The notes: a model not told the origin generated them from the letters alone. A stretch of 37,254 nt of DNA from Caldimicrobium sp. (GCA_009903935.1 WYEG01000056.1:1-37254); one strand, 5' to 3'. Shown: positions 16,937-25,747, counted from the first letter of the stretch. Program-made: numbers and translations.

Positions 16937-17332
16937 ATGAACCGAAGAAGCTTTTTAAAGATTTTAACCTTGGGAAGTTTTGCCGCCTTAGGGCTTGCAA
17001 GCTTAAGAAGCCTCTTTCATTTAACTTCCCGTCCTCCAAGGCTTGTTTTCATCCCTTCAAACGAGCTTGAAAAGCTAAAGAACGGTCCTCTTTTTGGGGA
17101 AGACTACATCTTAGTTAAGGTGAGCGGAGAGGTCCTTGCCTTTAGCAGGAAATGTCCACACTTAGGCTGTAAGCTAAACTTTGACCCAGTCCAAAATCTT
17201 ATATCTTGCCCCTGCCATGGCAGTAAGTTTACCCTTCAGGGGAAATACATCTCCGGTCCTGCTAAAAAGGACCTCTCTCGCTTAAACACTAAACCCTCAG
17301 ACAAGGGTATTTCCCTTGCCTTACCTACCTAA
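16937..17332 (+). CDS. Rieske [2Fe-2S] protein with Tat-type signal
   Basis: A 131-residue Rieske iron-sulphur protein of a bc-type quinol-oxidising complex. NRRSFLK at residues 2-8 plus a hydrophobic stretch to ~28 forms a Tat-type signal/anchor, as in other Rieske proteins. Cluster motifs are CPHLGC at 73-78 and CPCHGS at 91-96: ligands C73, H75, C91, H94 and a probable disulphide C78-C93. I start at ATG 16937 (GGGG 7 nt upstream), not 16898, because the longer start would read repeat DNA and delay the signal. It overlaps the cytochrome b gene by 17 nt. Confidence 0.94.
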   Translation: MNRRSFLKILTLGSFAALGLASLRSLFHLTSRPPRLVFIPSNELEKLKNGPLFGEDYILVKVSGEVLAFSRKCPHLGCKLNFDPVQNLISCPCHGSKFTLQGKYISGPAKKDLSRLNTKPSDKGISLALPT

Positions 17333-18158
17333 CCTACCTAAAAAACTCTACCCAGAGGTCGCCTATTTTTCGGCCTCATCTTTTTTGGTTTGCATCCTTT
17401 CCGGGATGGTTCTCTCTTTTCATTATTTTCCAGAGAAAGCCTTGCAAAGCCTTGTAACTCTTGAAGCAACCGTTCCTTTCGGAAGGTTCTTTCGCAGTCT
17501 TCATTACTTTTCAGCCCAAATAGCCCTCATAAGTCTTTTCCTTCATCTTTTGGACAGCCTAAGGCTAAAGGTCTATTTTCTTAAAAGTGGAGTAAGCTGG
17601 TTTTTTCTTGGTCTATCCCTTTTTGTAATGCTCTATCTTTGTTTTACCGGGTATCTCTTGCGAGGGGATGAAGTAGGGGAGCTTGCTTCCGCCATAGCAG
17701 ACTCCCTGACTAAATCTTTTCCTATCCTTGGTTTGGCTCTAAACAAGCTATTTTTTGCTATACCTGAGACAGGGCTCCATCGGGTTTATCTTTGGCATAT
17801 TTTTCTTTCCTTTTTAACGGCCTGCGGAATATTCATCTTTCATGTGCGGATTAAAAGGCTCGTCCGGTTTCCCCAGGCAAGCTACGCCCTTTTTTCGATT
17901 GTGCTTGCCCTTATTTTCTACCCACCTTTAAAGCCCTTTGGCGAGGTCGAGGCAAGGGGACCTTGGTTTTTTGTTGGAGCTCAAAGCATGCTCAAAGTCT
18001 TTCCCCAAGAATTGGTCTTTTTATACCTTTTATTCTTTCCTTTTCTTTATCAAGCTTTTTCCTTGTTTAGAAGGCACGAAAAGCTGGTTTTTGTACTCTT
18101 TATTTCCTATCTTTTAATCTATTTTGTATTTTCCTTTTTATGGTTTGCTCTCCCATAG
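17316..18158 (+). CDS. Cytochrome b subunit of a compact bc-type complex
   Basis: This 280-residue membrane protein carries two b hemes. The heme-ligand pairs are H63/H77 (Hx13H, in RSLHYFSAQIALISLFLH) and H161/H176 (Hx14H), each on paired helices as in cytochrome b/b6. PWFFVGAQSML near 220 resembles the PWYF...Q segment of the C-terminal part, and about three further helices follow. It is shorter than mitochondrial-type cytochrome b (~380) and seems to join b6 to a shortened subunit IV. The TTG start is supported by AGGG 8 nt upstream. No cytochrome c1 or other heme-c gene follows. Its end overlaps convergent hyuB by 40 nt. Confidence 0.92.
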   Translation: MPYLPNLPKKLYPEVAYFSASSFLVCILSGMVLSFHYFPEKALQSLVTLEATVPFGRFFRSLHYFSAQIALISLFLHLLDSLRLKVYFLKSGVSWFFLGLSLFVMLYLCFTGYLLRGDEVGELASAIADSLTKSFPILGLALNKLFFAIPETGLHRVYLWHIFLSFLTACGIFIFHVRIKRLVRFPQASYALFSIVLALIFYPPLKPFGEVEARGPWFFVGAQSMLKVFPQELVFLYLLFFPFLYQAFSLFRRHEKLVFVLFISYLLIYFVFSFLWFALP

Positions 18159-19684
18159 CCTCCTCCCCCTGGAGTATAAAGGCTTATTTTTTCCCCTTTT
18201 TTAACGCGAAGTGCTACTTTGCTTGGAAGAACTCTACGAGCTCCCTCTTTGATTAAATAGTTTATTCCTCGTTTTCCGGGTAAACCCCCGAAGAGCCCGT
18301 AGGGTCTTGTTTTTCTTCTATCGGTAAGGAGGCTTACTTCAAGGTCTTCAAGAAAGATGTAGGTTCGGATTAAGCCCGCTCCCCCAGGATACTTTCCCAG
18401 TCCTCCTGACCCTCGTCTTAGGGCATACTTTTCTATCCGCACAGGATAGATGTTTTCAAGGACTTCAATCGGGGTGTTCATGGTGTTAGTCATATGGGTG
18501 TGAACACCAGAAAGACCAGGGAGCCCAAGCCTTCCCCCCATTCCGCCTCCGATGGTTTCATAGTAAGCCCAAAGCTCGTTTCCAAAGGCGATGTTGTTCA
18601 TGCTTCCGCAGGAGGCAGCTGGCACAAATTCTGGCATAAGCTCTGCTAAGGCACCAAGCAAGGCATCAACTATCCGCTGCGAGGTCTCAACATTTCCCGC
18701 CGACACCGGAGCAGGATACTTGGCGTTAACAAGGCTACCTTCAGGAGTTATAACTTCAATCCTCCTTAGTATTCCTTCATTTATGGGATATTCTCCAAGG
18801 CGCGAAAGAAGAGAAAAGAACACATAATACACAGAAGATAGGGCTACTGCTCTTGGAGCATTAATCGGACCTTTAACCACTTTTGAGGTGCCAGTAAAAT
18901 CAACCAAAACCCCTTCTTCAGAGACGGAAACTTCAACACTTATCGGAATTTTTTTAGCAGAAAAGCCGTCATCATCAAGATAGTCGGTAAAGCTTGCCTT
19001 TCCCTTTTGGCTAAACCTTAAAAGCTTAAGAAAAGCCCTCTCGGAATAGTTTTTTAGCTCATCGATTAGGGCAAGAACCTTTTCTTCTCCGTGAGTTTGA
19101 AGAAGCTCAACAAGGCGCCTTTCCCCTCTTTCTAAGCTTGCAAGCTGAGCCTTAAGGTCGCCTTCTCTCTCAACCGGATTCCTAACCTTTTTTAAAAAGC
19201 TTTCCCAAAGCTCGGAGTTTAGCCTTCCCGCCTCATTGATTAGGCTTGGAGCTATTATCACTCCCTCTTCCTCTATGTGGGTGGTTGGAGCCATTGATCC
19301 TGGGTATTTTCCTCCGACATCGGCATGATGAGCCCGAACAACTAAGAAAAACCTGAGTTTTCCTTGATAAAACACAGGCTTTACCACGGTTATGTCCGGA
19401 AGGTGTGTTCCCCCTTTATAAGGGTCGTTTGTGATGGCGATGTCTCCTTCCTTCCAGGGAAATAGGCCCTTAAGATGTTTCATCGTCTCGGGCATAGCTC
19501 CAAGATGAACCGGAATGTGGGATGCTTGGGCGCAGAGCTCGCCTTTTTCATCAAAGATGGCGCAAGAAAAGTCGCACCTTTCGCGGATGTTTGGAGAAAA
19601 GGCTGAGCGCTTCAAGACTACCCCCATCTCTTCAGCAATCCCGGAGAGAAGCTGGTTTAGTATTTCAAGCTCAACAACCTTCAT
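18119..19684 (-). CDS. Hydantoinase B/oxoprolinase subunit (HyuB-like)
   Basis: A 521-residue HyuB family protein. Family landmarks are VVLKRSAFSPNIRERCDFSCA near the start, ITNDPYKGGTHLPDI, RAHHADVGGKYPGS, GNVETSQRIVDALLGAL, FGNELWAYYETIGGGMG and the C-terminal YTPGGGGYG. With HyuA it forms an ATP-dependent amidohydrolase or carboxylase acting on hydantoins, 5-oxoproline or, in related complexes, acetone or acetophenone. The substrate cannot be read from sequence. It starts 7 nt after hyuA and is the last gene of the rpmH operon. Confidence 0.93.
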   Translation of the reverse strand: MKVVELEILNQLLSGIAEEMGVVLKRSAFSPNIRERCDFSCAIFDEKGELCAQASHIPVHLGAMPETMKHLKGLFPWKEGDIAITNDPYKGGTHLPDITVVKPVFYQGKLRFFLVVRAHHADVGGKYPGSMAPTTHIEEEGVIIAPSLINEAGRLNSELWESFLKKVRNPVEREGDLKAQLASLERGERRLVELLQTHGEEKVLALIDELKNYSERAFLKLLRFSQKGKASFTDYLDDDGFSAKKIPISVEVSVSEEGVLVDFTGTSKVVKGPINAPRAVALSSVYYVFFSLLSRLGEYPINEGILRRIEVITPEGSLVNAKYPAPVSAGNVETSQRIVDALLGALAELMPEFVPAASCGSMNNIAFGNELWAYYETIGGGMGGRLGLPGLSGVHTHMTNTMNTPIEVLENIYPVRIEKYALRRGSGGLGKYPGGAGLIRTYIFLEDLEVSLLTDRRKTRPYGLFGGLPGKRGINYLIKEGARRVLPSKVALRVKKGEKISLYTPGGGGYGRANHKKENTK

Positions 19685-19691
19685 GCTTTTT

Positions 19692-21794
19692 TTAGCTCCT
19701 CTTAGGATAGCAAAAGATGGTTAGCCCGTCCTTTACTTCAGCTAAAAAGTCTTCTTCTACAAACAGGGTGGTATACCGGTCGATTATTAAGAAAGGTCCA
19801 AAGAGCTTATCTCCCTTCTTTAGCTCGTCCCAAGGGATAACTTTAAACTTTTTAGGACCTTCCTTCGTGTAGACCTCCTTTTCAAAAGGAGAAAATACAA
19901 ACTTTTGGCTTTCTACTTTAAGGTTTAAAGGTTCATCCTCCCCAGTCAGGCGAACCCTCACATTTATCACTTCTACGGGAAAATGCTCAAGGCAAAAGCC
20001 AAACTCATTTCTATGGGCCTCATGAAAGGCTGAAGCAAGGTTCTCTTGATAGGGCAAGCAAAGCTCGTAGCCCTGTCCTTTGTAGCGTAAGTCAAGAAAG
20101 ACTTCAACCCTTGTCACCCCGAGCCCCTCTTTTGTCATCCCGAGCCCCTCTTTTGTCACCCCGAGCCCCTCTTTTGTCATCCCGAGCGAAGCGAGGGGTC
20201 CCTCGGCATTTGCGTGCCTCTGGATGACACGGTGGGAGGCTGTCGCCCGGAGCTGAAGCAAGGGGTCCCCTTTTGTCGCCCCAAAGGATAAAACCCTTTC
20301 CAATGCCATTTTCTTTAAGTTTTCTACTTCGGTTTTTATTTTTTCTAAATCTTCTACAGGAAGGAGGACGGTTTTTGAAAAGTCAAACACTGGGCTTGCG
20401 GTGTAGAGCCCTAAGGCAGAAAAGGAGCTTGCAAGCTTTGGTGCAATAAAGCCTTGAAGATTTAGCTTTCTTGTAAGGTCGCAGGCATGAAGACCGCTTG
20501 CTCCGCCAAAGGCTAAGAGAAAATAGCTTGAGGGGTCAATACCCCTCTCAGTTGACACCTTTCTTAAAGCTCGAACCATGTTTGTGTTAACAATTTCTAC
20601 CACGCCAAGCGCTGTCTCAAGAGGAGATAATCCTACCTTTTCAGCAAGCTTGGTTAAGGCGTTAAAAGACCTTTCAGGAAAAACCCGCATCTCTCCCCCA
20701 AGGAAAAACTCAGGGATTATCCTTCCAAGGACAAGGTTTGCATCCGTGACTGTAAAGTCGTTTCCCTTGCCGTAGCAAGCTGGTCCTGGGTCAGCTCCAG
20801 CGCTTATCGGACCAACTTTAAGAAGACCCCCTTCATCAACCCAAGCAATCGACCCACCCCCAGCCCCCACCGTATGAATGTCTATGACTGGTATGCTCAC
20901 CGGATACCCATCAAACTGATACTCTTTAGTGAAGGGAAGGGATGATTTTATAAGGCAAACATCCGTTGAGGTGCCACCCATGTCAAGGGTTATAACTCCG
21001 GCTATCCCAAAATACCTTGCTAAGCTTAAACCTGCCTTTGCCCCTCCTGCAGGTCCAGAAAGTATGGTCTGAACCGCTCGGTGCTTGGCAAGGGAGATAG
21101 GCATGCAACCTCCGTTTGATTGCTCAACAAAAACCCTCGTCTGAGAAAGCTTTTCTTCCAAAGCTTCAAGGTATCTTTTTAAGATAGGGCTTAAATAAGC
21201 GTTTATCGCCGTCGTTGCTGTCCTCTCATACTCTCTTATTTCGCAGAGGACCTCATGACTTAAGCTTAAAAGAAGCTCCATAGAAGCCGAAAGAGCCTTA
21301 GCAAGGCTTACTTCATGAACTGGATTTTTATAGCTATGAAGAAGGGATACGGCAACGCTTCTTGCCCCTTTTCTTTTCACAAACTTTAAAACCCTTTTGA
21401 CCTCTCTTTCTGTTAGAGGTTTTATCACCTCACCCTTTGCCGAGAGCCTCTCATCCACTCCGATTATGTTTTCCTCTTTGACAAAGGGTTTAGGCTTTTC
21501 CACGAAAAAGTCGAAGACCTTTGGTCTTGTCTGCCTTCCAATAAGGATAACATCTTCAAAACCTTTTGTGGTAATAAGGACGAAATCTTCGCCTTTTCGC
21601 TCAAGAAAGGCGTTTGTTGCAACCGTTGTTCCATGAATAAGAACTTCAGGCTTGATTCCAATTCTTTCTAAGCCTTGAAGGATGGCTTTTGCAGGATTGC
21701 CAGGCGTTGACGGAACCTTTAGGGTTTTAAGCTCACCATCCTCTTCCCAGACAAAATCTGTAAAGGTGCCTCCAGTGTCGACTCCAACCCTCAT
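19692..21794 (-). CDS. Hydantoinase A/oxoprolinase subunit (HyuA-like) with repeat-encoded insert
   Basis: A 700-residue HyuA family protein with the ASKHA-type phosphate loops MRVGVDTGGTFTDF at the start and ITLDMGGTSTDVCL near 268-281. Other landmarks are HGTTVATNAFLERKG, SGPAGGAKAG and DLRYKGQGYEL. Residues about 505-562 are not family sequence: they are a translated block of the dispersed GC-rich repeat, including four LG(M/V)TKEG-like heptads. The family sequence resumes in frame at VEVFLDLRYKG. I start at ATG 21794, which overlaps the mnmE stop as ATGA, instead of the TTG 12 nt upstream. Whether the enlarged protein is functional is unknown. Confidence 0.93.
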   Translation of the reverse strand: MRVGVDTGGTFTDFVWEEDGELKTLKVPSTPGNPAKAILQGLERIGIKPEVLIHGTTVATNAFLERKGEDFVLITTKGFEDVILIGRQTRPKVFDFFVEKPKPFVKEENIIGVDERLSAKGEVIKPLTEREVKRVLKFVKRKGARSVAVSLLHSYKNPVHEVSLAKALSASMELLLSLSHEVLCEIREYERTATTAINAYLSPILKRYLEALEEKLSQTRVFVEQSNGGCMPISLAKHRAVQTILSGPAGGAKAGLSLARYFGIAGVITLDMGGTSTDVCLIKSSLPFTKEYQFDGYPVSIPVIDIHTVGAGGGSIAWVDEGGLLKVGPISAGADPGPACYGKGNDFTVTDANLVLGRIIPEFFLGGEMRVFPERSFNALTKLAEKVGLSPLETALGVVEIVNTNMVRALRKVSTERGIDPSSYFLLAFGGASGLHACDLTRKLNLQGFIAPKLASSFSALGLYTASPVFDFSKTVLLPVEDLEKIKTEVENLKKMALERVLSFGATKGDPLLQLRATASHRVIQRHANAEGPLASLGMTKEGLGVTKEGLGMTKEGLGVTRVEVFLDLRYKGQGYELCLPYQENLASAFHEAHRNEFGFCLEHFPVEVINVRVRLTGEDEPLNLKVESQKFVFSPFEKEVYTKEGPKKFKVIPWDELKKGDKLFGPFLIIDRYTTLFVEEDFLAEVKDGLTIFCYPKRS
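20111..20283 (-). repeat. Repeat block inserted in frame within hyuA
   Basis: On the plus strand this reads TTGTCACCCCGAGCCCCTCT repeated with a 21-nt period (about four copies, alternating CACCCC and CATCCC), then CCCGAGCGAAGCGAGGGGTC and related units up to TTTTGTCGCCCC. It is the same family as the intergenic arrays. All three components stay in frame with hyuA and contain no stop on the coding strand. Confidence 0.85.
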
Positions 21795-23188
21795 TTTCCG
21801 ATGCAAAACCTGCTAAAAATGGTGTTAAGAAGGTCTTCTGTAGTGACCTCTCCTGTGATCTCTGAAAGAGAGGAGAGGGCACTTCTTAGACCAATGGCTA
21901 TTAGCTCAGGCAAGGGTTCCTTCTTTTCAAGCTCAGAGAGGGCAAGCTCAAGCCCCTCCTTTGCCTTAACCAAAGCCATCTTCTGTCTTAAATTCGGGGC
22001 TACCTCAGGCACTTCCCCAAAGCTTCTAGATAAAACCTTATCAGCGATCGCCTTTGACAACTCCTCAAGCCCTATTTCTTGGCTTGCCGAAATCTTAATA
22101 GGAGAAATTCCCCGAGATTTAGCGAAGGCTTCCCAATCGGCAACATAGTTTGGCGTAAGGTCAATTTTATTTATCACAAAGAGATGGGGTAGGCTTTCTA
22201 TTTCTTTGTAGATGGTTTCTGTTTCTTCATCTGGTTCCGCTTCCGCTGAGACAAGAAAGACCACAAGGTCTGCTGACCTAACCTTTTGCCAAGCTCTTTC
22301 CACACCGACCTTCTCGATAGGGTCCTCCGTTTCCCTAAGTCCTGCTGTGTCAACAAGCTTTACAGGGAGCCCACCTATGGTTGCCAATTCTTCAAGGAAA
22401 TCCCTCGTTGTGCCTGGGATTGAGCTAACGATAGCCCGGTCTTCTTTGAGAAGCGCGTTCAAAAGAGAGGATTTGCCTACGTTTGGCTTTCCGGCTATTA
22501 CTAAGGTTAGCCCCTCGCGAAATACCTTCCCCTCTTCTTGAGCAGAGATGAGGCGCTCAATCTCAGCCATAACCTCTTCTTTTAACCTTTTTTTAAGCTC
22601 ATGAGGGGCTAAGATTTCGATGTCCTCTTCCGGGAAGTCAATCGCAGTCTCTACATGGGCAAGCATCTCAAGGATAGCCTCTTTCAGTTGGTTTATGCGT
22701 TGAGAAAGTTTCCCTTCTAAAGCCTTCAAGGCAAGTTTTAGGGAGACCTCACTTTTTGCCGAGATGACCTCCTCTATGGCTTCAGCCTGAGCAAGGTCTA
22801 TTCTTCCGTTAAGAAAGGCTCTTAGCGTAAATTCGCCAGGCTCAGCAAGCCTTGCCCCCATTCTTAAAACCAGCTCGAGGATCTTCCTAAGGTTTATGTA
22901 TCCGCTATGGGCATAGATTTCAACCACATCTTCCCGAGTGTAAGAATGGGGAGCCTTCATGTAAGCAACAAGGACCTCATCAAGCCTCTCCCCAGTTTCT
23001 GGGTCAACGATAAAGCCGTAGTAGAGCCTGCGGGGTTCAAGGCCTCTATGCGCCTTTGCAGGCTTAAAAATTGCTTGAAGAATGGATTTAGCCTCGTCTC
23101 CGCTGATTTTGATTACACCGATGGCCCCCCTCCCAGGAGGGGTAGCTATCGCCGCTATGGTGTCTTCAGTAGAGTATCTTGGATGCAA
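21791..23188 (-). CDS. mnmE: tRNA modification GTPase MnmE
   Basis: MnmE (TrmE) with MnmG installs the 5-carboxymethylaminomethyl group on wobble uridine. The 465-residue protein has the N-terminal folate-binding domain (DTIAAIATPPGRGAIGVIKISG). Its G domain has G1 GKPNVGKS at 233-240, G2 around PGTTRD, G3 DTAG at 280-283 and G4 NKID near 336-339. The C-terminal CIGK at 462-465 has the catalytic cysteine. The usual CHGG of the N-domain is AHSG here (in EIYAHSGYINL). The TTG start lies 2 nt after the jag stop. Confidence 0.96.
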   Translation of the reverse strand: MHPRYSTEDTIAAIATPPGRGAIGVIKISGDEAKSILQAIFKPAKAHRGLEPRRLYYGFIVDPETGERLDEVLVAYMKAPHSYTREDVVEIYAHSGYINLRKILELVLRMGARLAEPGEFTLRAFLNGRIDLAQAEAIEEVISAKSEVSLKLALKALEGKLSQRINQLKEAILEMLAHVETAIDFPEEDIEILAPHELKKRLKEEVMAEIERLISAQEEGKVFREGLTLVIAGKPNVGKSSLLNALLKEDRAIVSSIPGTTRDFLEELATIGGLPVKLVDTAGLRETEDPIEKVGVERAWQKVRSADLVVFLVSAEAEPDEETETIYKEIESLPHLFVINKIDLTPNYVADWEAFAKSRGISPIKISASQEIGLEELSKAIADKVLSRSFGEVPEVAPNLRQKMALVKAKEGLELALSELEKKEPLPELIAIGLRSALSSLSEITGEVTTEDLLNTIFSRFCIGK

Positions 23189-23190
23189 CT

Positions 23191-23832
23191 TTAGGCTTGG
23201 GACTTAACTTCGAGCTTTACCTTTCTTTCTTTTCCCTTTCCTTCAAAGGTGTAAGAGATATCAGGATGTTCTCTCAGGACACGCTCAACGATGCGTTCTT
23301 CCCTTCTTGTTTTTACCCTTAAGGTGCGAGGTCTTTTATCCTCTTTTACGAGAGAAATAGCCCTCTGCAAAGCCCGCAAAAAGCGCCTCTCCCCCTCAAG
23401 GTCAATGCCCTCAGGTTTAAGATTAACCTTTGGTCCAACGCCAAGGGCTTTAGCAACGATTTTATTCGTTAAGAATTCTAAAGCTGAGATCGGTTCCCCG
23501 CCGTTTACCAAGAGATATCTCAAATCCTCTCCTGAAAGTATAAGGTCTACCTCCATTCTTGCCTGATTGAGGTTGGTTTTGATGTCAATGTTGAGGTCTG
23601 CATTATGGAAGAGCTCTTTGAGAAACAGGATAGCTCTGTTTGCCCTTTCAGATAAAACCCTTGCGGGCTTGATCCGAAAGTAAGCCTTTATCTTTTTGCT
23701 GGAGATGATTCCACCCTGGCTAAATTCCTCAATTGAAATTTCAAGGTCTTCTGGTAGGCAGGAAAGCTCCTCACAGGCCTTTTCTAAAAGCTGGTCAAGA
23801 CTTTTTCCCTCAAGAGAAAGACCTCTCTCCAT
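23191..23832 (-). CDS. jag: Jag/KhpB-like RNA-binding protein (degenerate KH and R3H)
   Basis: A 213-residue protein in the standard place after yidC. It has a Jag_N domain (SLEGKSLDQLLEKACEEL), a linker, a KH-like region (VDLILSGEDLRYLLVNGGE...ALEFLTNKI) and a C-terminal R3H-like region. In the KH loop the usual GRRG/GKRG is VNGG. In the R3H region the expected ERRIVH is ERIVE, so the signature histidine is missing. Fold and context are kept while the binding motifs look eroded. GAGGGGGTG precedes the ATG. Confidence 0.88.
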   Translation of the reverse strand: MERGLSLEGKSLDQLLEKACEELSCLPEDLEISIEEFSQGGIISSKKIKAYFRIKPARVLSERANRAILFLKELFHNADLNIDIKTNLNQARMEVDLILSGEDLRYLLVNGGEPISALEFLTNKIVAKALGVGPKVNLKPEGIDLEGERRFLRALQRAISLVKEDKRPRTLRVKTRREERIVERVLREHPDISYTFEGKGKERKVKLEVKSQA

Positions 23833-23855
23833 AGCACCCCCTCGCCTTTAATTTT

Positions 23856-25472
23856 TTATTTTTTATACATCCTAAGGCTCAAAACCTGCTGCCCTATAGA
23901 TAAAAGATTATTCACAAACCAGTAAAGGACAAGCCCTGAGGGAAAGTTTACAAACAAAAAGGTAAAGAATATCGGAAGTATAAGCATAACCTTTTCTTGC
24001 ACAGGGTCCATCGATGATGGCGTAAGCTTTTGTTGAATGAACATCGTAGCTCCCATGAGGATAGTAAGAAGAGGAATTCCACCAAGCCATGGAATTTCAA
24101 AGCTTCCAAGATAGAGCCTCTCAGGGGCTGATAGGTCATCAATCCAAAGGATAAAGGGGGCATGCCGAAGCTCGATAGCCATAAGAAGCACTTTGTAGAA
24201 GGCAAAGAAAACAGGGATCTGGATCAAAATGGGTAGGCAGCCAGAGAAGGGGTTTATCTTATGGGTCCTATAGATGTTCATGATCTCCTTTTGTAAGGTT
24301 TGTGGGTCATCTTTATACTTTTCCCTTAAGCGTTGGATTACCGGTTGAAGCTCCTGCATCTTCTTCATGCTTTTAAAGCTTATATGGTTCAAAGGATAGA
24401 AAAGGATGCGTATGAGGATGGTGACTAGGACTATCGCCCAACCGTAGTTATGAGTAAAGTTATGCAAAAATTTAAGCAACCATAACAGAGGCTTTGCTAT
24501 GATGTCAAAAAAGCCAAAATACAGAGCCTTAGATAAAAGAGGATACTCCTTTCCCATTTCTTCGGATTTTTTAGGACCAAGGTAAAACTTAAAGTTATAG
24601 GTGATTTTTTCTCCTGGGTTTAGAGTAAATTCAGGAGTCCAAAGGATGAATTCCTCTGAGTTTTCAAGCCTACGGAAGGTGGCTCTAAAATTCCCTTCCT
24701 GCTCAGGGATGATAGCCGTCATAAAGTATACATCCATGTAGCCAAGGTATTTAAGCGGTCCAACATACTCGGTAAGCGTATCCTTTAGCTCAACCTCATT
24801 AAGATGGTTTGTGTAGTAGAATGGTCCTTTAAAGACATACTGACTTCCCTTGACAAAGGGTGAAAAAAGCCCCCTTATAAGAAGTCGATCCTTAACCGGC
24901 TCATTCTTCAAATTTTTAAGCTCAACCGAGAGGTCAACGAAGTAATTATCCCCTTTAAAAGTAAAGACTTTAGTTAGGCTTACGCCCCCTTTTTCACCGG
25001 TGAGCACAATCCTTTCCCTCTCTCCTTTGTTTAAGGTCCTCTCATCCGGTCCTTGATATTCCATTGGAATGTAGGCTATGCTTGGGTCGCTTGCTAAGTA
25101 GACCTCAAAGGGGTAAAAATTATGGGGCACAAGATTTACGGGCTCTGGCTTATTCTTTTCCTTTCGATAGTTTAAAAGCTTAAATTCAGTAAACCTTCCC
25201 CCGGAGGTATTAAGCTCAGCTATGTAAAGAGGAGTGATAAGGCTTATTTTTTTCAACGGCAAGACCGTTTCGTTTGTAGGAAAGGGTGTTTGAGAAGGAC
25301 CTGAGCTTTTTTGTAATACCTCTCCCTTCTTCATCGCTTCCTGAGGTTGGGTTGAGTTTACCGTCCCATTCTGGGGTGTTTGAGGAGCTGGGAAAAACTT
25401 TGCTTGAAAGACCTGAAAGATGATTAAAACAAGGATAGACAAAACAATAGCCAAGATCACATTTCTTTCCAT
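23856..25472 (-). CDS. yidC: Membrane protein insertase YidC
   Basis: YidC inserts and folds inner-membrane proteins, alone or with SecYEG. The 538-residue protein has an N-terminal membrane anchor (about 5-24), a large periplasmic beta domain (about 70-320), then the conserved core of five helices starting near YFGFFDIIAKPLLWLL. It includes YGWAIVLVTILIRILFYPL and NPFSGCLPILIQIPVFFAFY. The long periplasmic domain marks the Gram-negative form. AGGAGG is 6 nt before the ATG, and the start overlaps the yidD stop as TAATG. Confidence 0.97.
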   Translation of the reverse strand: MERNVILAIVLSILVLIIFQVFQAKFFPAPQTPQNGTVNSTQPQEAMKKGEVLQKSSGPSQTPFPTNETVLPLKKISLITPLYIAELNTSGGRFTEFKLLNYRKEKNKPEPVNLVPHNFYPFEVYLASDPSIAYIPMEYQGPDERTLNKGERERIVLTGEKGGVSLTKVFTFKGDNYFVDLSVELKNLKNEPVKDRLLIRGLFSPFVKGSQYVFKGPFYYTNHLNEVELKDTLTEYVGPLKYLGYMDVYFMTAIIPEQEGNFRATFRRLENSEEFILWTPEFTLNPGEKITYNFKFYLGPKKSEEMGKEYPLLSKALYFGFFDIIAKPLLWLLKFLHNFTHNYGWAIVLVTILIRILFYPLNHISFKSMKKMQELQPVIQRLREKYKDDPQTLQKEIMNIYRTHKINPFSGCLPILIQIPVFFAFYKVLLMAIELRHAPFILWIDDLSAPERLYLGSFEIPWLGGIPLLTILMGATMFIQQKLTPSSMDPVQEKVMLILPIFFTFLFVNFPSGLVLYWFVNNLLSIGQQVLSLRMYKK

Positions 25473-25747
25473 TAAATTCCTCCTTTTGTTGGCGAGGCTA
25501 TAGATTTTTTATCCTTTAATGGGGGAGGGTCGTAGCCTCCTTCAAAGAAGGGATTGCACCTTAGAATCCGCTTCATTGCAAGATAGGAGCCTTTTATAAC
25601 CCCCCATTCTTTGATTACTGAGTAGGCATAACTACTACACGAAGGATAGTAGCGACAGTGTATTCCAAAGATTTGAGCGAACATAGGAGATATGAACCTT
25701 TGATAAAAACTTATAGCTTTAAGGACGATGTTTTTAAGGAACGGCAT
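25472..25747 (-). CDS. yidD: YidD membrane protein insertion efficiency factor
   Basis: A 91-residue YidD protein with the family pattern [30 protein letters not shown], and [21 protein letters not shown]. YidD is an amphipathic, membrane-associated helper of YidC. The ATG at 25747 is chosen because GAGG lies 9 nt upstream and [16 protein letters not shown] matches the family start. It overlaps the rnpA end by 14 nt and touches yidC. Confidence 0.94.
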   Translation of the reverse strand: MPFLKNIVLKAISFYQRFISPMFAQIFGIHCRYYPSCSSYAYSVIKEWGVIKGSYLAMKRILRCNPFFEGGYDPPPLKDKKSIASPTKGGI

